From contig JAFMIA010000020.1 in assembly GCA_017854255.1 (NCBI GenBank), positions 6,136 through 45,475 of the forward strand: DNA of 39,340 bases. The letters run 5' to 3'. The stretch comes from Pseudomonadales bacterium (GTDB taxonomy: Bacteria > Pseudomonadota > Gammaproteobacteria > Pseudomonadales > Azotimanducaceae). The notes beneath the pieces are model-generated. The model was not told the origin of the DNA and made no database searches. It saw nothing but the letters and a program-made list of their open reading frames with translations. The translations under genes were made by a program, and so were the position numbers. Positions 27,498 to 36,571 of the stretch are shown here, one piece after another. Numbering within the stretch: position 1 is the stretch's first letter; every line of letters starts with the position of its first letter.

Positions 27498-29630
27498 TCA
27501 CGGCGCGGTTTTTAAATGATCCAAAATGAAAGCATATTCTAGCGCCGTCTTTCGGTACCGCTCATAGCGGCCCGAGGGGCCACTGTGGCCCGAGGCCATA
27601 TCCGTATCCAATATCAAATGGTTGTCATCGGTCTTCAAGCGACGAAGTCGCGCGACCCATTTTGCGGGCTCAAAATACTGAACCTGAGAATCATGGAGCC
27701 CGGTGGTGACCAGCATGTTGGGATAGCCTTGCGCCTTGACTTGATCATAAGGCGAGTATGACAACATGTAGTCGTAGTCCGCGGCAATCCTGGGATCTCC
27801 CCACTCGCGGTACTCAGAAGTGGTAAGCGGAATGCTGTCATCAAGCATGGTCGTCACAACGTCAACGAAGGGTACCTTGGCAATGATGCCTTGATAGACT
27901 TCGGGCGCTTCATTGGCAATGACGCCCATCAACAGACCGCCAGCAGAGCCGCCCGCGGCAAATAGGTTATTGGGATCGGCCAAGCCGGTAGACGCTAGAT
28001 ATCGAGACCCTTCAATAAAGTCGGTAAAGGTATTTTTCTTGTGCTGTAGACGGCCTTGTTCGTACCATTGCCTGCCAAGTTCTTGGCCACCGCGAACATG
28101 GATGATGGCAAAAACGAACCCACGGTCTAACAACGACAGGCTAGAAGATCGAAAATAAGGCTCGGTGGAATATCCGTACGATCCATAGGCGTACAGATAG
28201 GCTGGTCTGGGTTGGCGTTTTAACGTGTGGTTATAGACCAGGGAAATGGGTACCTCTGCGCCGTCGGAGGCGCTGAAGGTGTGATATTCCGTCGTGTAGT
28301 GATCTGGGTTAAAGCTGCCATCAACCTGAGCCTGCTTGAGCAGTTGTGTGTCGCCCGTTTCGGTATTGAAAGCCAGCGTGCTGTCAGGTGTCTTCAAACT
28401 GCTCAGCTCATATCGAATGACCGTTGAGGTCGCATCCGGATTAGCAGATAGATTGAGGGTTGCGGGAATATCTTGGATTGGAATATCCCGGGTCGGTTGA
28501 CCGCTTTGATCATAAATTCGCAGCCGGGCAATCCCGGCTTCGATTTCCTTGGTCACGATAAAGGTATCAAAAACTTCAAAGTCCTCGATAAAGGTTCCGG
28601 GATCAGGGGTGATTACGGGCTCCCATGCTGATTGATCGCCCGCATGCTTTGCCTCAACGCGCATCAACCGGTAGTTCGGCGCCTCATCGTTGGTTAATAA
28701 GTAGAAATGGTCCTTGAGATGCCGTGCTCGGTATTCATGCTGATCTGTGCGTGCAAGCAGCGGGTAGGGCGCAGCCAGAGGGGTCTTGCGAGGAATGATT
28801 AAAATCTCGGTGCTCTCGGTGCTGCTCGCCCTGATAAAGATGAAGGCTTTGCTCCGACTTTCTTCCAGCCAAAGTGAGAAGGTTGGGTCCGTCTCCCGAT
28901 ACACCAACTGATCCTGGCTTTGATCCGTGCCGAGTTGATGCCGATAGACTTCATGTTCGAGAAGCGTCTGCGGATGTTTCTTGATGTAAAACAGGCTTTG
29001 ACCATCCTGACTCCAGGCCATCGACGGGGCGGCGCCGGTGATCACATCTGGTTGCGAGATGTCAGATCCGACGGCTTTGATTCTGAGCGTGTAGATCCGC
29101 CTGCTAAGGGTGTCTTCGGCATACGCAATGAGGTCCTGCGCCGGATTGACGACCCAGTTGCCCACCGCAAAATAGTCAAAGCTCTGGGCAAGTTGATTGA
29201 CGTCCAGGACCACTTCCGAGGTGTCTGGGTTATCGTTTTGAAAGCGTTTATAGATAGGGTGTTCCAGCCCCGGTTCGAAGACGCGGTAGTATTGATAGCC
29301 TCCAAGCGCAATCGGAACCGTCGCATCCTTCTTGGGTAATCGATTGGTAATTTCTTGGAAGAGGGTCGTTTGGAGTCTTTCGGTGTGAGCCATCAGTTGT
29401 TGGCCATACGCGTTCTCAGCCGCGAGCAGGGCCAAGACCTTTGGGTCGGATCGCTCATCGTCCCGAATCCAATAATATTCATCCAGACGTTGCTGATCGC
29501 CGGCGCCGATCCAGGTCGGCACTTGCTCAGCAACAGGGGGCGCGGAAATGGGGTCTTGGATCTTGCTAGGCGCGTCGCACGCCGTCAGCCCAAAGCCGGT
29601 CAGCAGTAACAAAAATGAAATCGGTTGCAT
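27498..29630 (-). CDS. Prolyl-oligopeptidase family lipoprotein, oligopeptidase B-like (S9A)
   Basis: The 710-residue protein has a lipoprotein signal peptide with lipobox LTAC and lipidated C18, so it should be anchored in the envelope. A beta-propeller domain (about 70-440) precedes the alpha/beta hydrolase domain. The catalytic triad is S562 in GGSAGG, D647 in GLHDSQV and H682 in ASGHSG. HVRGGQELGRQWYEQGR and EYREWGDP are typical of oligopeptidase B, which cuts short peptides after Lys or Arg. OPB is usually cytosolic, so a lipoprotein form points to digestion of peptides in the periplasm. It has Shine-Dalgarno AAAGGA. Its end faces the P450 gene. Confidence 0.92.
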   Translation of the reverse strand: MQPISFLLLLTGFGLTACDAPSKIQDPISAPPVAEQVPTWIGAGDQQRLDEYYWIRDDERSDPKVLALLAAENAYGQQLMAHTERLQTTLFQEITNRLPKKDATVPIALGGYQYYRVFEPGLEHPIYKRFQNDNPDTSEVVLDVNQLAQSFDYFAVGNWVVNPAQDLIAYAEDTLSRRIYTLRIKAVGSDISQPDVITGAAPSMAWSQDGQSLFYIKKHPQTLLEHEVYRHQLGTDQSQDQLVYRETDPTFSLWLEESRSKAFIFIRASSTESTEILIIPRKTPLAAPYPLLARTDQHEYRARHLKDHFYLLTNDEAPNYRLMRVEAKHAGDQSAWEPVITPDPGTFIEDFEVFDTFIVTKEIEAGIARLRIYDQSGQPTRDIPIQDIPATLNLSANPDATSTVIRYELSSLKTPDSTLAFNTETGDTQLLKQAQVDGSFNPDHYTTEYHTFSASDGAEVPISLVYNHTLKRQPRPAYLYAYGSYGYSTEPYFRSSSLSLLDRGFVFAIIHVRGGQELGRQWYEQGRLQHKKNTFTDFIEGSRYLASTGLADPNNLFAAGGSAGGLLMGVIANEAPEVYQGIIAKVPFVDVVTTMLDDSIPLTTSEYREWGDPRIAADYDYMLSYSPYDQVKAQGYPNMLVTTGLHDSQVQYFEPAKWVARLRRLKTDDNHLILDTDMASGHSGPSGRYERYRKTALEYAFILDHLKTAP

Positions 29631-29999
29631 GCGCGGTCCTTTTTAATTGGCGCCACTGGATTGGCGGCTCAAAGCCCGACCTGAGTGTCGGTTTGTTGGG
29701 CTGAGTATTAGAGGGCGTAATTTGGCAAAGCCTACCATGTTCAGCTCGATTCGAGTCGAGAAAACAGCCCGCCGCCATCGACTCAGCGATGGTGTCGGAC
29801 TGGGTTGTTGATGAGCGGGTCGACTTGATCACCTTCAGTGTCCGTCAATCGGTCTGATAAGATGTCGGGATTCGGTGTTATAAGGCTTTGAGGCGATTGA
29901 TTTCCAAATGAAATTATTCATTTAAGCCTAGCATTTCGTTTCAAATGTAGTAGCTTCTGGTAAGAACAGCTGTCTTTGACGTATTAGGGGAACCAAAAT
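29631..29999. other. Divergent intergenic region, peptidase and DUF1538 operon
   Basis: About 370 bases with no gene. The part nearest the DUF1538 start is AT-rich and has two small palindromes (listed separately). A Shine-Dalgarno AGGGG at 29986-29990 serves the DUF1538 gene. No convincing -35/-10 pair was found by eye. Confidence 0.45.
29906..29947. promoter_or_regulatory. Paired palindromes upstream of the DUF1538 operon
   Basis: AAATGAA-ATTA-TTCATTT (29906-29923) is a perfect inverted repeat with 7-bp arms. CATTT-CGTTTC-AAATG (29932-29947) repeats the same half-site (AAATG/CATTT) 26 bp further on. Two similar half-site pairs ahead of an operon start suggest a repressor or activator site, but no regulator is known. 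Confidence 0.45.
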
Positions 30000-31736
30000 A
30001 TGCGCTATTCGGACTATCTGAATGCGGTGTCCTTCCATCACAAAACCGTCAGCTACAATGTGCTTGCGCCAAAAATTGATCCGAGTGCGCCCAAGGTCGA
30101 CAAACGCCTCGATATCACATTGCAGCAATCCTTGGCCTTGATTGGCCCTTATTGCTACACCCGTATTATGGATCAAGTCAAAGCCGTGGTGCCGCTTGCG
30201 GCTTACTTGATCCTATTTCAGATTCTGATTTTGAGGCATCCCATTGATTCGGCGCTGATGTTGGGGGGCGGTTTGGTGGCCGTGATTGTGGGTTTGGCGA
30301 TTTTCATGGAAGGCCTTAATACAGGTCTCATGCCATTCGGCACCATCATTGGTGATAACCTGCCTAAAAAAGCCTCTATGACCGTGGTGCTGATCATTAT
30401 TGGGATGTTGGGGGTCGGCGTCACGTTCGCGGAGCCCGCAATTGGTGCGCTGCAGGCCTTTGGATCCTCTGTTGATGTCAATTCGGCGCCGTATCTCTAT
30501 GAACTGCTCAATAATTGGACCCTGCCTTTGGTGCTCATGGTGGGTGCAGGCGTTGGTTTGGCGGCGATCCTCGGAACCGTTCGCTTTGTTCGCGGCTGGT
30601 CGCTCAAGCCCATGATTTACTGCGCATTGGTGCCGGTTATGATTCTAACGGGGTACGCCTGGCTTGATCCAAACCTGCGCTCGGTCCTCGGGCTTGCGTG
30701 GGATTGCGGCGCGGTGACCACGGGGCCGGTGACGGTGCCTTTGGTTTTGTCCTTAGGGATTGGGATCGCCAATGCAGCGGGCAAGGGGCAATCCTCGCTC
30801 TCTGGCTTTGGGGTCGTAACCCTTGCCTCCTTATTTCCAATTTTAGCGGTACTGATCCTCGCGATTTTCATGTCTCTGACCGTCACGCCTGATGAGATTC
30901 GTGAGGCTGCGCAATTGGCCTCGGATGCGGTCGCTGTGGTCCCCACCGTGTGGGATCAAACGCCTTTGATTGAGATCGTTACTGGGGTTCGGGCCATCTT
31001 ACCGCTGGTGTTGTTCTTAATGTTCGTCTTGTTCATTGTGTTGCGGTCTAAGCTACCCAATCGAATGGTGACGTTTTATGGACTCACCCTCAGCATTGTC
31101 GGCATGTGCATCTTTAACGTGGGCTTGACGTACGGCCTGGGCGCGATTGGTTCGCAGACGGGCAGTGTCCTACCCGCGGCTTTTATGGAACTCCCGATTA
31201 GCCAGTTCTCACCGATTTACCCTGAACTTGTTGGCATTTGTATTGTGATTGTTTTTGCGTTTCTCATGGGGTTTGGTGCGACCCTGGCTGAGCCCGCGCT
31301 CAATGCGCTCGGCTTAACGGTGCAGAATTTAACCAATGGTGCCTTCAAGAAATCAATGCTGATGTACAGCGTCGCAACCGGTGTTGCCGTCGGAATCGCC
31401 TTGGGCATTGCGAAATTGGTGATTGGCTTTGACCTGATGACGGTCTTGATCCCGCTGTATTTACTGGGCGTCTTTCTAACCATATTTTCAACCGAAGAGT
31501 TCGTCAATGTGGCCTGGGACAGTGCTGGCGTTACGACGGGTCCGGTAACTGTGCCGTTGGTCTTGGCCATGGGCTTAGGGCTGGGCTCGGCCGTCTCCGC
31601 GGTTGAAGGCTTCGGCATTTTATCCCTGGCCAGTATTTGCCCGATCTTGGCGGTGCTCACGATGGGATTGGGCATTCAATATTTAAATCGAACGAAGTCG
31701 TCTGAAAAGCATACCGTACCGGAGGCGTTGCTATGA
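30000..31736 (+). CDS. DUF1538 family polytopic membrane protein, internally duplicated
   Basis: The 578-residue protein is highly hydrophobic, with perhaps ten or more membrane segments after a soluble N-terminal stretch of about 50 residues. It consists of two homologous halves. Each half contains an EPAxxAL motif (145-151, EPAIGAL; 431-437, EPALNAL) and, further on, a nearly identical block: WDCGAVTTGPVTVPLVL (234-250) and WDSAGVTTGPVTVPLVL (506-522). SGFG/EGFG and LASxxPILAVL follow both. This inverted- or tandem-repeat architecture is typical of transporters and channels. DUF1538 has no established function that I know of. Its stop overlaps the first PII-like gene by 4 nt, so the products are probably made together. 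Confidence 0.9.
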   Translation: MRYSDYLNAVSFHHKTVSYNVLAPKIDPSAPKVDKRLDITLQQSLALIGPYCYTRIMDQVKAVVPLAAYLILFQILILRHPIDSALMLGGGLVAVIVGLAIFMEGLNTGLMPFGTIIGDNLPKKASMTVVLIIIGMLGVGVTFAEPAIGALQAFGSSVDVNSAPYLYELLNNWTLPLVLMVGAGVGLAAILGTVRFVRGWSLKPMIYCALVPVMILTGYAWLDPNLRSVLGLAWDCGAVTTGPVTVPLVLSLGIGIANAAGKGQSSLSGFGVVTLASLFPILAVLILAIFMSLTVTPDEIREAAQLASDAVAVVPTVWDQTPLIEIVTGVRAILPLVLFLMFVLFIVLRSKLPNRMVTFYGLTLSIVGMCIFNVGLTYGLGAIGSQTGSVLPAAFMELPISQFSPIYPELVGICIVIVFAFLMGFGATLAEPALNALGLTVQNLTNGAFKKSMLMYSVATGVAVGIALGIAKLVIGFDLMTVLIPLYLLGVFLTIFSTEEFVNVAWDSAGVTTGPVTVPLVLAMGLGLGSAVSAVEGFGILSLASICPILAVLTMGLGIQYLNRTKSSEKHTVPEALL

Positions 31737-32089
31737 ACGAACGAAGCATTACTTATTTATCGGATGCATTTTTGATTACCTGTGTCTTGCAGAAAGAGTT
31801 AGCCGAAGACGTATTAGCGGCGGCTAAAAATATTGGCGCACAAGGCGCAACCATTAGTTATGCCAGGGGAACCGGTATTCGAGAACGGATGGGACTGCTG
31901 GGTGTGACCATTGATGAGCAGAAAGAAGTCATTAGAATTATTGTTTCTGAAGAGCAAGCCAACCTGGTTTTTGAAGCCATGTACCTTGCTGGCAAGTTAG
32001 ATACACCCGGCATGGGGATCATGTACATGGTCAAGCTGGATCGGGTGGCGACCTATGTGCCGGACGCGATTTTAAACGCAGCCAAATAA
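31733..32089 (+). CDS. PII-like signalling protein (GlnB/GlnK fold), first copy
   Basis: The 118-residue protein resembles the PII superfamily. A first strand (AFLITCVLQKELAEDVLAAA) precedes a helix, a T-loop-like region (RGTGIRERMGLLGVTIDEQK, about 45-64) and EVIRIIVSEEQANLVFEAMY. TPGMGIMYMVKLDRVATYVP (91-110) follows, at the place of the PII strand that closes the nucleotide site. The canonical PII uridylylation tyrosine is not visible. PII proteins are trimers that sense ATP/ADP/2-oxoglutarate or other nucleotides and often plug or control a membrane transporter (AmtB-GlnK, SbtA-SbtB). The 4-nt overlap with the DUF1538 gene strongly suggests that protein is its partner. Confidence 0.8.
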   Translation: MNERSITYLSDAFLITCVLQKELAEDVLAAAKNIGAQGATISYARGTGIRERMGLLGVTIDEQKEVIRIIVSEEQANLVFEAMYLAGKLDTPGMGIMYMVKLDRVATYVPDAILNAAK

Positions 32090-32101
32090 AAAGGGGGCCT
32101 T

Positions 32102-32392
32102 ATGCAAGTAGAAATTGGTGCATTAGTCCATAAAGATTGCGGGCCAGACGTGCTGGAAGCCATGCGAGAGACCGAAGGCGTGGCGGTAGCGATGATTGAA
32201 ACCGGTCGTTCTAACGATCTGTTTTCGGATCGTCAATTTGGTGAGTACGGCGAAGCGGCAATCATTACGATTATTGCCGATGAAGCCCATAAAGGCGCGG
32301 TGTTCGATAGGCTCTTTGAAGCCTGTAATCTGTTTGATCAATCTAAAGGCCTTATTTACATGACTGAGCCGGTGGTTCGGACAAGTTTATAG
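32102..32392 (+). CDS. PII-like signalling protein, second divergent copy
   Basis: The 96-residue product is shorter and diverged from its neighbour but has the same outline. A first strand and helix (IGALVHKDCGPDVLEAMR) precede a short loop carrying FSDRQFGEYG, then EAAIITIIADEAHKGAVFDRL and SKGLIYMTEPVV (81-92), the position of the PII-closing strand. It has a good Shine-Dalgarno (AGGGGG) 12 nt after the first PII-like gene. Two dissimilar PII-like subunits next to one membrane protein could form homotrimers with separate roles, or a mixed trimer. A trimeric PII fold is inferred from pattern only. Confidence 0.68.
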   Translation: MQVEIGALVHKDCGPDVLEAMRETEGVAVAMIETGRSNDLFSDRQFGEYGEAAIITIIADEAHKGAVFDRLFEACNLFDQSKGLIYMTEPVVRTSL

Positions 32393-32468
32393 ATCGTGAC
32401 AGAACAACAACATGGTGCCGATTCATGCCTTGTAGGAGGGGCTGGAGATCGATACCCGGTAGGGGGTA

Positions 32469-32681
32469 ATGAGTCCGCTCGTGGGCGCCATAGGTCAGAT
32501 GCGGCCACTTAAGGGCGCAGACTGGTTGCAGCGCTGGCTTAGTGCCGCGACGCCTCTGACCGCCTCCTCAGACGGTATTTTATTGCTCTTCTTGCCGGTG
32601 CTGATGTTCGAGGCCGTTCTGTCGCTGGTCGCCCGCCGTCTAATAAACGGTCAGATTGACCAGCTGCTTAGATTACTTTGA
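32469..32681 (+). pseudogene. Possible remnant of a CPA1-type cation/proton antiporter
   Basis: A 70-codon frame with a good Shine-Dalgarno (AGGGGG before the ATG) encodes ASSDGILLLFLPVLMFEAVL followed by SLVARRLI. This resembles the LLLLFLPxLLFEAALNLDxRxL segment near the N-terminus of NhaP-type Na+/H+ exchangers. It stops after one or two membrane segments where a full exchanger would have 10-12. It is probably a truncated remnant, though a small single-span membrane protein cannot be excluded. Confidence 0.4.
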
Positions 32682-32725
32682 TTGCGCCGGTGCGTGATCG
32701 GCCTTGGTCGGTCACCTGGGGGCGC

Positions 32726-34933
32726 TTAGGCCTTAAGGGTAAAGCCGTGCCGGTCCAGGGGAAACTGTCGAATTCTTTTGCCGGTCGCGTGAAATAGGGC
32801 ATTTGCCACCGCGGGTGCGATCGGCGTCGTTGCTTGCTCACCCACCCCGGTGGGCGGCGCATCACTTTGCATAATGTGAACTTCCACGGCGGGCATCTGA
32901 TTAAATCGTAATGCCCGAACGTCATGAAAGTTGCTTTGCTGAACCTGGCCATCTACCAAATCGATCCCGCCGTAAGCCACCGCGTTGAGTCCCAGCATGA
33001 CGCCGCCTTGAATTTGAGCCTCGATCCCTAAGGGATTGACAGCAAAGCCGCAATCGACCACGCAGACCACGCGATCAACGGTGAAGGTGCCATCAAGGGC
33101 GACCGTCACTTCGACCGCCTGTGCGATGGGGGACACAGAATAGACCCTAGCTGCCATGCCGCGCCCCCGTCCGGCTGCCAAGGGTTGATCCCAGTCCGCG
33201 GCTTCTTTGAGTCGTAAGAGCAATTGATGCATTCGGTCGTTATCTCGGGTCAAATGCAGTCGAAGCGCTAACGGGTCTTTATCACCGAGGTGGGCGAGCT
33301 CGTCTAAAAAGCATTCATAGGCGACCCCCGTGTGCGTGTGTCCCACGGCTCGCCATTCATGGGGCCGTACGCCGATCTTTGGCGGGTTGTGACTTTCGAC
33401 ACGGTGATTGGGTATTTGGTAGGCGGTGCCATAGGGGAAGACGCCGAAGGGTTCCTGCAAGCAACCATCGACAGAATAAATATCGATGCCTCGAACCATG
33501 TACGTTGGGTCATGTTTGGTGTGCTGCATGATGGATTGGCCCACCACGGTTTGATGCCAAGAGGCGGGGTAACCCTCGGCATCGACAGTGCCACGTAGGC
33601 GATGTACAAATAACGGTCGATAGTGCCCGCCGCGAATATCTTCCTCACGGGACCAAATAATTTGCACGGGGACCGTTTCTCCCTGAGCCGCTTGTACGGC
33701 ATCGGTAATAAAGTCGGCGGTTTTGCTCGCTCGGCGACCGAAGGTTCCGCCCATCAAGGTGCGATTGATTACAACGCTTGTTTCCGGTAATCCCAGCATC
33801 TTGGCAACAACCGTCCGGTCATTACCCTGGTTTTGGGTGCCGACCCAAATTTCGCAGCGGTCGTCAAAGACCTGCGCTGTACAATTCATGGGCTCCATGG
33901 TGGCGTGGGCTAAATAGGGCATCTCGTAGACCGCTTCATGAACGGCGCTTGCGGCTTCGTGAACCGCCTTGGCATCGCCGATGTCCTCAGCGAGTAGACC
34001 ATCGGTTTTGCTCAATGCTCGATATTCTTCGGTAAAGGATGCCGTCGAGAGATGACCGAGCCCCAGATCATCCCATTGGACTGTGAGTGCTTTGGCGCCT
34101 TTGCTTGCCGTCCAGTAGTCTTTGGCCAGGACCACAACGCCAGCATCGATGGCCTTAACCTTCAAGACCCCTGGTATGGCGCGAGCCGCTTTGTCATCAA
34201 AGGCGATCACTCGGCTGCCGTAGACTGGTGGTCTTGCGACGGCGCCATAAATCATGCCGGGTCGTTTGATGTCGATGCCAAAGAGGGCGCGGCCGGTTAC
34301 TTTCTCCGGCGCTTCAATACGTTTTTTGGGGAAACCCAGCACGCTAAAGGCGGATGCGGGTTTCAAGTCAACGGTTTTAGGGGGCTCAAGGTTATGGTCT
34401 TGGATGACGTTAATCAGTCCCCCGTAGGACACGCGTCGCCCGTCCGCGTGCGCAATCCAGCCGGCATCGGTGGATAATTGGTTTGCATCAGTCTGCCAGA
34501 GTATGCCGGCAGCCTGTAGTAGCAGGGCCTTGGTTTTCGCACCGGCCGTGCGCATGGGCATAAAAGCCCCGGCGGTTGATACGCTGCCAGCGGTCAAATA
34601 TTCTCCGAAAATTGGACTGTAATAACGGGGTTCGGTCGGCGCCGCCTCCCAGCGCAGTCGCTGCCAATCGATATCCAGCTCTTCCGCCACCATCATGGCA
34701 AGACTCGTATAGACCCCGTTACCAAATTCAGCATGATTCATAAGCACGGTAATGGTGTTATCGCGATCAATACGGATAAAGGCATCGGTCATCAGCGAGG
34801 CGGCGCTGCTTGCTTTGGGGGCTGAAGCCAAACTATAAGGCAGCTCGAACCCGACCAGTAAGCTACCGGTTGCGAGCATGCTGGAGGATTTTAAAAAAGT
34901 TCTGCGGCTGGGATCTGCAGGCAAACGGCTCAT
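32726..34933 (-). CDS. Molybdenum-dependent hydroxylase large subunit (IorB / aldehyde dehydrogenase type)
   Basis: The 735-residue protein is the molybdopterin-binding catalytic subunit of a xanthine-oxidase-family hydroxylase. It most resembles isoquinoline 1-oxidoreductase IorB and related aldehyde oxidoreductases. It has a twin-arginine signal at residues 10-16 (RRTFLK), so it is exported folded. [35 protein letters not shown] and the catalytic glutamate E699 in [11 protein letters not shown] are visible. The reading frame is open further upstream, but ATG at 34933 overlaps the small-subunit stop by 4 nt and places the twin-arginine signal correctly. The substrate, an N-heterocycle or aldehyde, is unknown. 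The cytochrome c subunit some relatives carry is not adjacent. Confidence 0.9.
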   Translation of the reverse strand: MSRLPADPSRRTFLKSSSMLATGSLLVGFELPYSLASAPKASSAASLMTDAFIRIDRDNTITVLMNHAEFGNGVYTSLAMMVAEELDIDWQRLRWEAAPTEPRYYSPIFGEYLTAGSVSTAGAFMPMRTAGAKTKALLLQAAGILWQTDANQLSTDAGWIAHADGRRVSYGGLINVIQDHNLEPPKTVDLKPASAFSVLGFPKKRIEAPEKVTGRALFGIDIKRPGMIYGAVARPPVYGSRVIAFDDKAARAIPGVLKVKAIDAGVVVLAKDYWTASKGAKALTVQWDDLGLGHLSTASFTEEYRALSKTDGLLAEDIGDAKAVHEAASAVHEAVYEMPYLAHATMEPMNCTAQVFDDRCEIWVGTQNQGNDRTVVAKMLGLPETSVVINRTLMGGTFGRRASKTADFITDAVQAAQGETVPVQIIWSREEDIRGGHYRPLFVHRLRGTVDAEGYPASWHQTVVGQSIMQHTKHDPTYMVRGIDIYSVDGCLQEPFGVFPYGTAYQIPNHRVESHNPPKIGVRPHEWRAVGHTHTGVAYECFLDELAHLGDKDPLALRLHLTRDNDRMHQLLLRLKEAADWDQPLAAGRGRGMAARVYSVSPIAQAVEVTVALDGTFTVDRVVCVVDCGFAVNPLGIEAQIQGGVMLGLNAVAYGGIDLVDGQVQQSNFHDVRALRFNQMPAVEVHIMQSDAPPTGVGEQATTPIAPAVANALFHATGKRIRQFPLDRHGFTLKA

Positions 34934-35406
34934 GCTTGGGACCCTCCGCTCTCGGTTACGTTTGCAGCGCGATGAATCGCGGCTCGAATTTTTTGGTAGG
35001 TTCCACAACGACAAATGTGGCCCGCCATGGCAGCGTCGATTTCTGCATCGCTCGGAGATGGATTGTTGTTCAATAGCGCAGTCGCCGCCATAATTTGGCC
35101 GGACTGACAATAACCGCACTGGGCCACGTCTTCGTCCAGCCAGGCGCTTTGAACCGCGTTGTAATCACCGCCCACTGCAAGATGCTCAATGGTTTCGACG
35201 CGCTGGTCTGCTACTGCTGCCAGTGGCAGGGTGCAGGATCTCACAGCCTCACCGTTGAGATGGACCGTACAGGCCCCACACAGGCTAATCCCGCAGCCAT
35301 ATTTCGTGCCGGTTAGGTGAAGATGGTCCCGCAAAACCCACAGGAGCGGCGTGTCAGGGCTCGCTGACACGGTCCGCGCTTCATCATTAACAATTATTGT
35401 CACCAT
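34930..35406 (-). CDS. 2Fe-2S small subunit of the molybdenum hydroxylase (IorA type)
   Basis: The 158-residue subunit holds two [2Fe-2S] clusters that carry electrons from the molybdenum site. The N-terminal plant-type cluster uses C38, C43, C46 and C58 ([15 protein letters not shown]). The C-terminal helical domain binds the second with C97, C100, C132 and C134 ([14 protein letters not shown]). All eight cysteines are present. It precedes the large subunit by a 4-nt overlap, so the two are translated together. It has no signal peptide of its own and would be carried out with the twin-arginine-bearing large subunit. Confidence 0.94.
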   Translation of the reverse strand: MVTIIVNDEARTVSASPDTPLLWVLRDHLHLTGTKYGCGISLCGACTVHLNGEAVRSCTLPLAAVADQRVETIEHLAVGGDYNAVQSAWLDEDVAQCGYCQSGQIMAATALLNNNPSPSDAEIDAAMAGHICRCGTYQKIRAAIHRAANVTESGGSQA

Positions 35407-35680
35407 GGGCGGCCTCTTTGATGGGTTTAGGTCCTAGCAAAAACACTAGCAGCAGTATCACGGTTGGATCAAGCACCAATCCTTGGATTTTCGCTGCACC
35501 TCTGTGTCGGCCGATGCGATAAATTTTAAAGGAAGGTTCAATTGGTTGATAAGCCTAGGGCGCTCTTCCAGGGGATTTTAAGGTGGCCAAAGCAAGGCAT
35601 AATCCTAGGCGTAGCATCTGGGTAAATGATCCGGTAACTTTGTGTGGCATTCGCTAAAAGATAACCCATTGGAGACCCCT

Positions 35681-36421
35681 ATGACTCTACGAGCAATCGT
35701 GACCGGCGGCGGTCAAGGCATTGGCGCCGAGATCGTCAGAGGACTTGTGACAGCAGGCTACTGGGTTGGCGTTTTGGATCAAAATGCGGCTGCGGCGGAA
35801 AGTTTAGTGGCGGAGCTGGGTGCGAGTGAGGTATTACCGGTTGATGTTTCTGATCAGGTGGCCGTTGCCAATGCCATTCAGCGCTTTGGCGCATTGGATC
35901 TCTTGGTAAACAATGCGGGGATTGTGCGCTTTGGTCCGCTACTGGATCAGTCCGCTGATGATATTGCATCGGTCATTGGGGTTAATTTGATCGGGACGAT
36001 CAACTGCGCGCAATCTGCGGCGCAAGCGATGGCCGCGCAAAGTGGTGGCGTTATTATCAACATGAGTTCGGTCAATGCGGTCCACCCCGCGCCGAACGTT
36101 GGAATCTATGCTGCGACCAAAGCAGCAATCACCAGTCTGACGCAGCTTCAGGCGCTTGAGTGGGGGCCTTTGGGTATCCGGGTCAATGCGGTGGCGCCCG
36201 GATTTATCGATGCGGGCATGTCAGCACCGATATTTTTAGATGACAAAGTGCGGGCAAAGCGCAGTGGTGGCGTGCCGCTCAAGCGTCTTGGTACGGCGGA
36301 GGATGTCGTACAGGCGGTTTTGTTTTTGGCATCCGATGCGAGTGGTTATATTCATGGTCATGAGTTGGTTGTTGACGGTGGCGTCATCCAAAGCGTGCTC
36401 GCGCATCTGCCGAGATCGTGA
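35681..36421 (+). CDS. Short-chain dehydrogenase/reductase (SDR), first copy
   Basis: The 246-residue protein is a classical NAD(P)-dependent SDR. Its glycine-rich cofactor motif is TGGGQGIG, the NNAG motif is at VNNAGIV, catalytic Ser lies in INMSSVN and the YxxxK pair in YAATKAA, and the PG motif is VAPGFI. An acidic residue after strand 2 (VLDQN) suggests preference for NAD(H). The C-terminal GHELVVDGG is typical. The ATG at 35681 is preceded by GGAG at 35671-35674. An upstream in-frame start at 35642 is less likely. A second SDR follows after about 150 bp. The substrate is unknown, but the setting suggests alcohol or ketone oxidation. Confidence 0.9.
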   Translation: MTLRAIVTGGGQGIGAEIVRGLVTAGYWVGVLDQNAAAAESLVAELGASEVLPVDVSDQVAVANAIQRFGALDLLVNNAGIVRFGPLLDQSADDIASVIGVNLIGTINCAQSAAQAMAAQSGGVIINMSSVNAVHPAPNVGIYAATKAAITSLTQLQALEWGPLGIRVNAVAPGFIDAGMSAPIFLDDKVRAKRSGGVPLKRLGTAEDVVQAVLFLASDASGYIHGHELVVDGGVIQSVLAHLPRS

Positions 36422-36571
36422 CCCTTGCGTGTCCAAAACAGGCTTGCACGCAAACGGACCCCATTGGCGTGAGAAGACCGTTATAAACTCGGCAGCGGCA
36501 AGGCTTGACGTTGCCCGACTGGGGCGGCTGGGTTTTTGCGGCCCGATGAGAAAAGACTTGGAGGTTACATC

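Noticed and set aside
34052-34477. 141-codon plus-strand frame opposite the molybdenum hydroxylase
   Set aside because: It is antisense to a clear enzyme gene and its translation shows no domain pattern.
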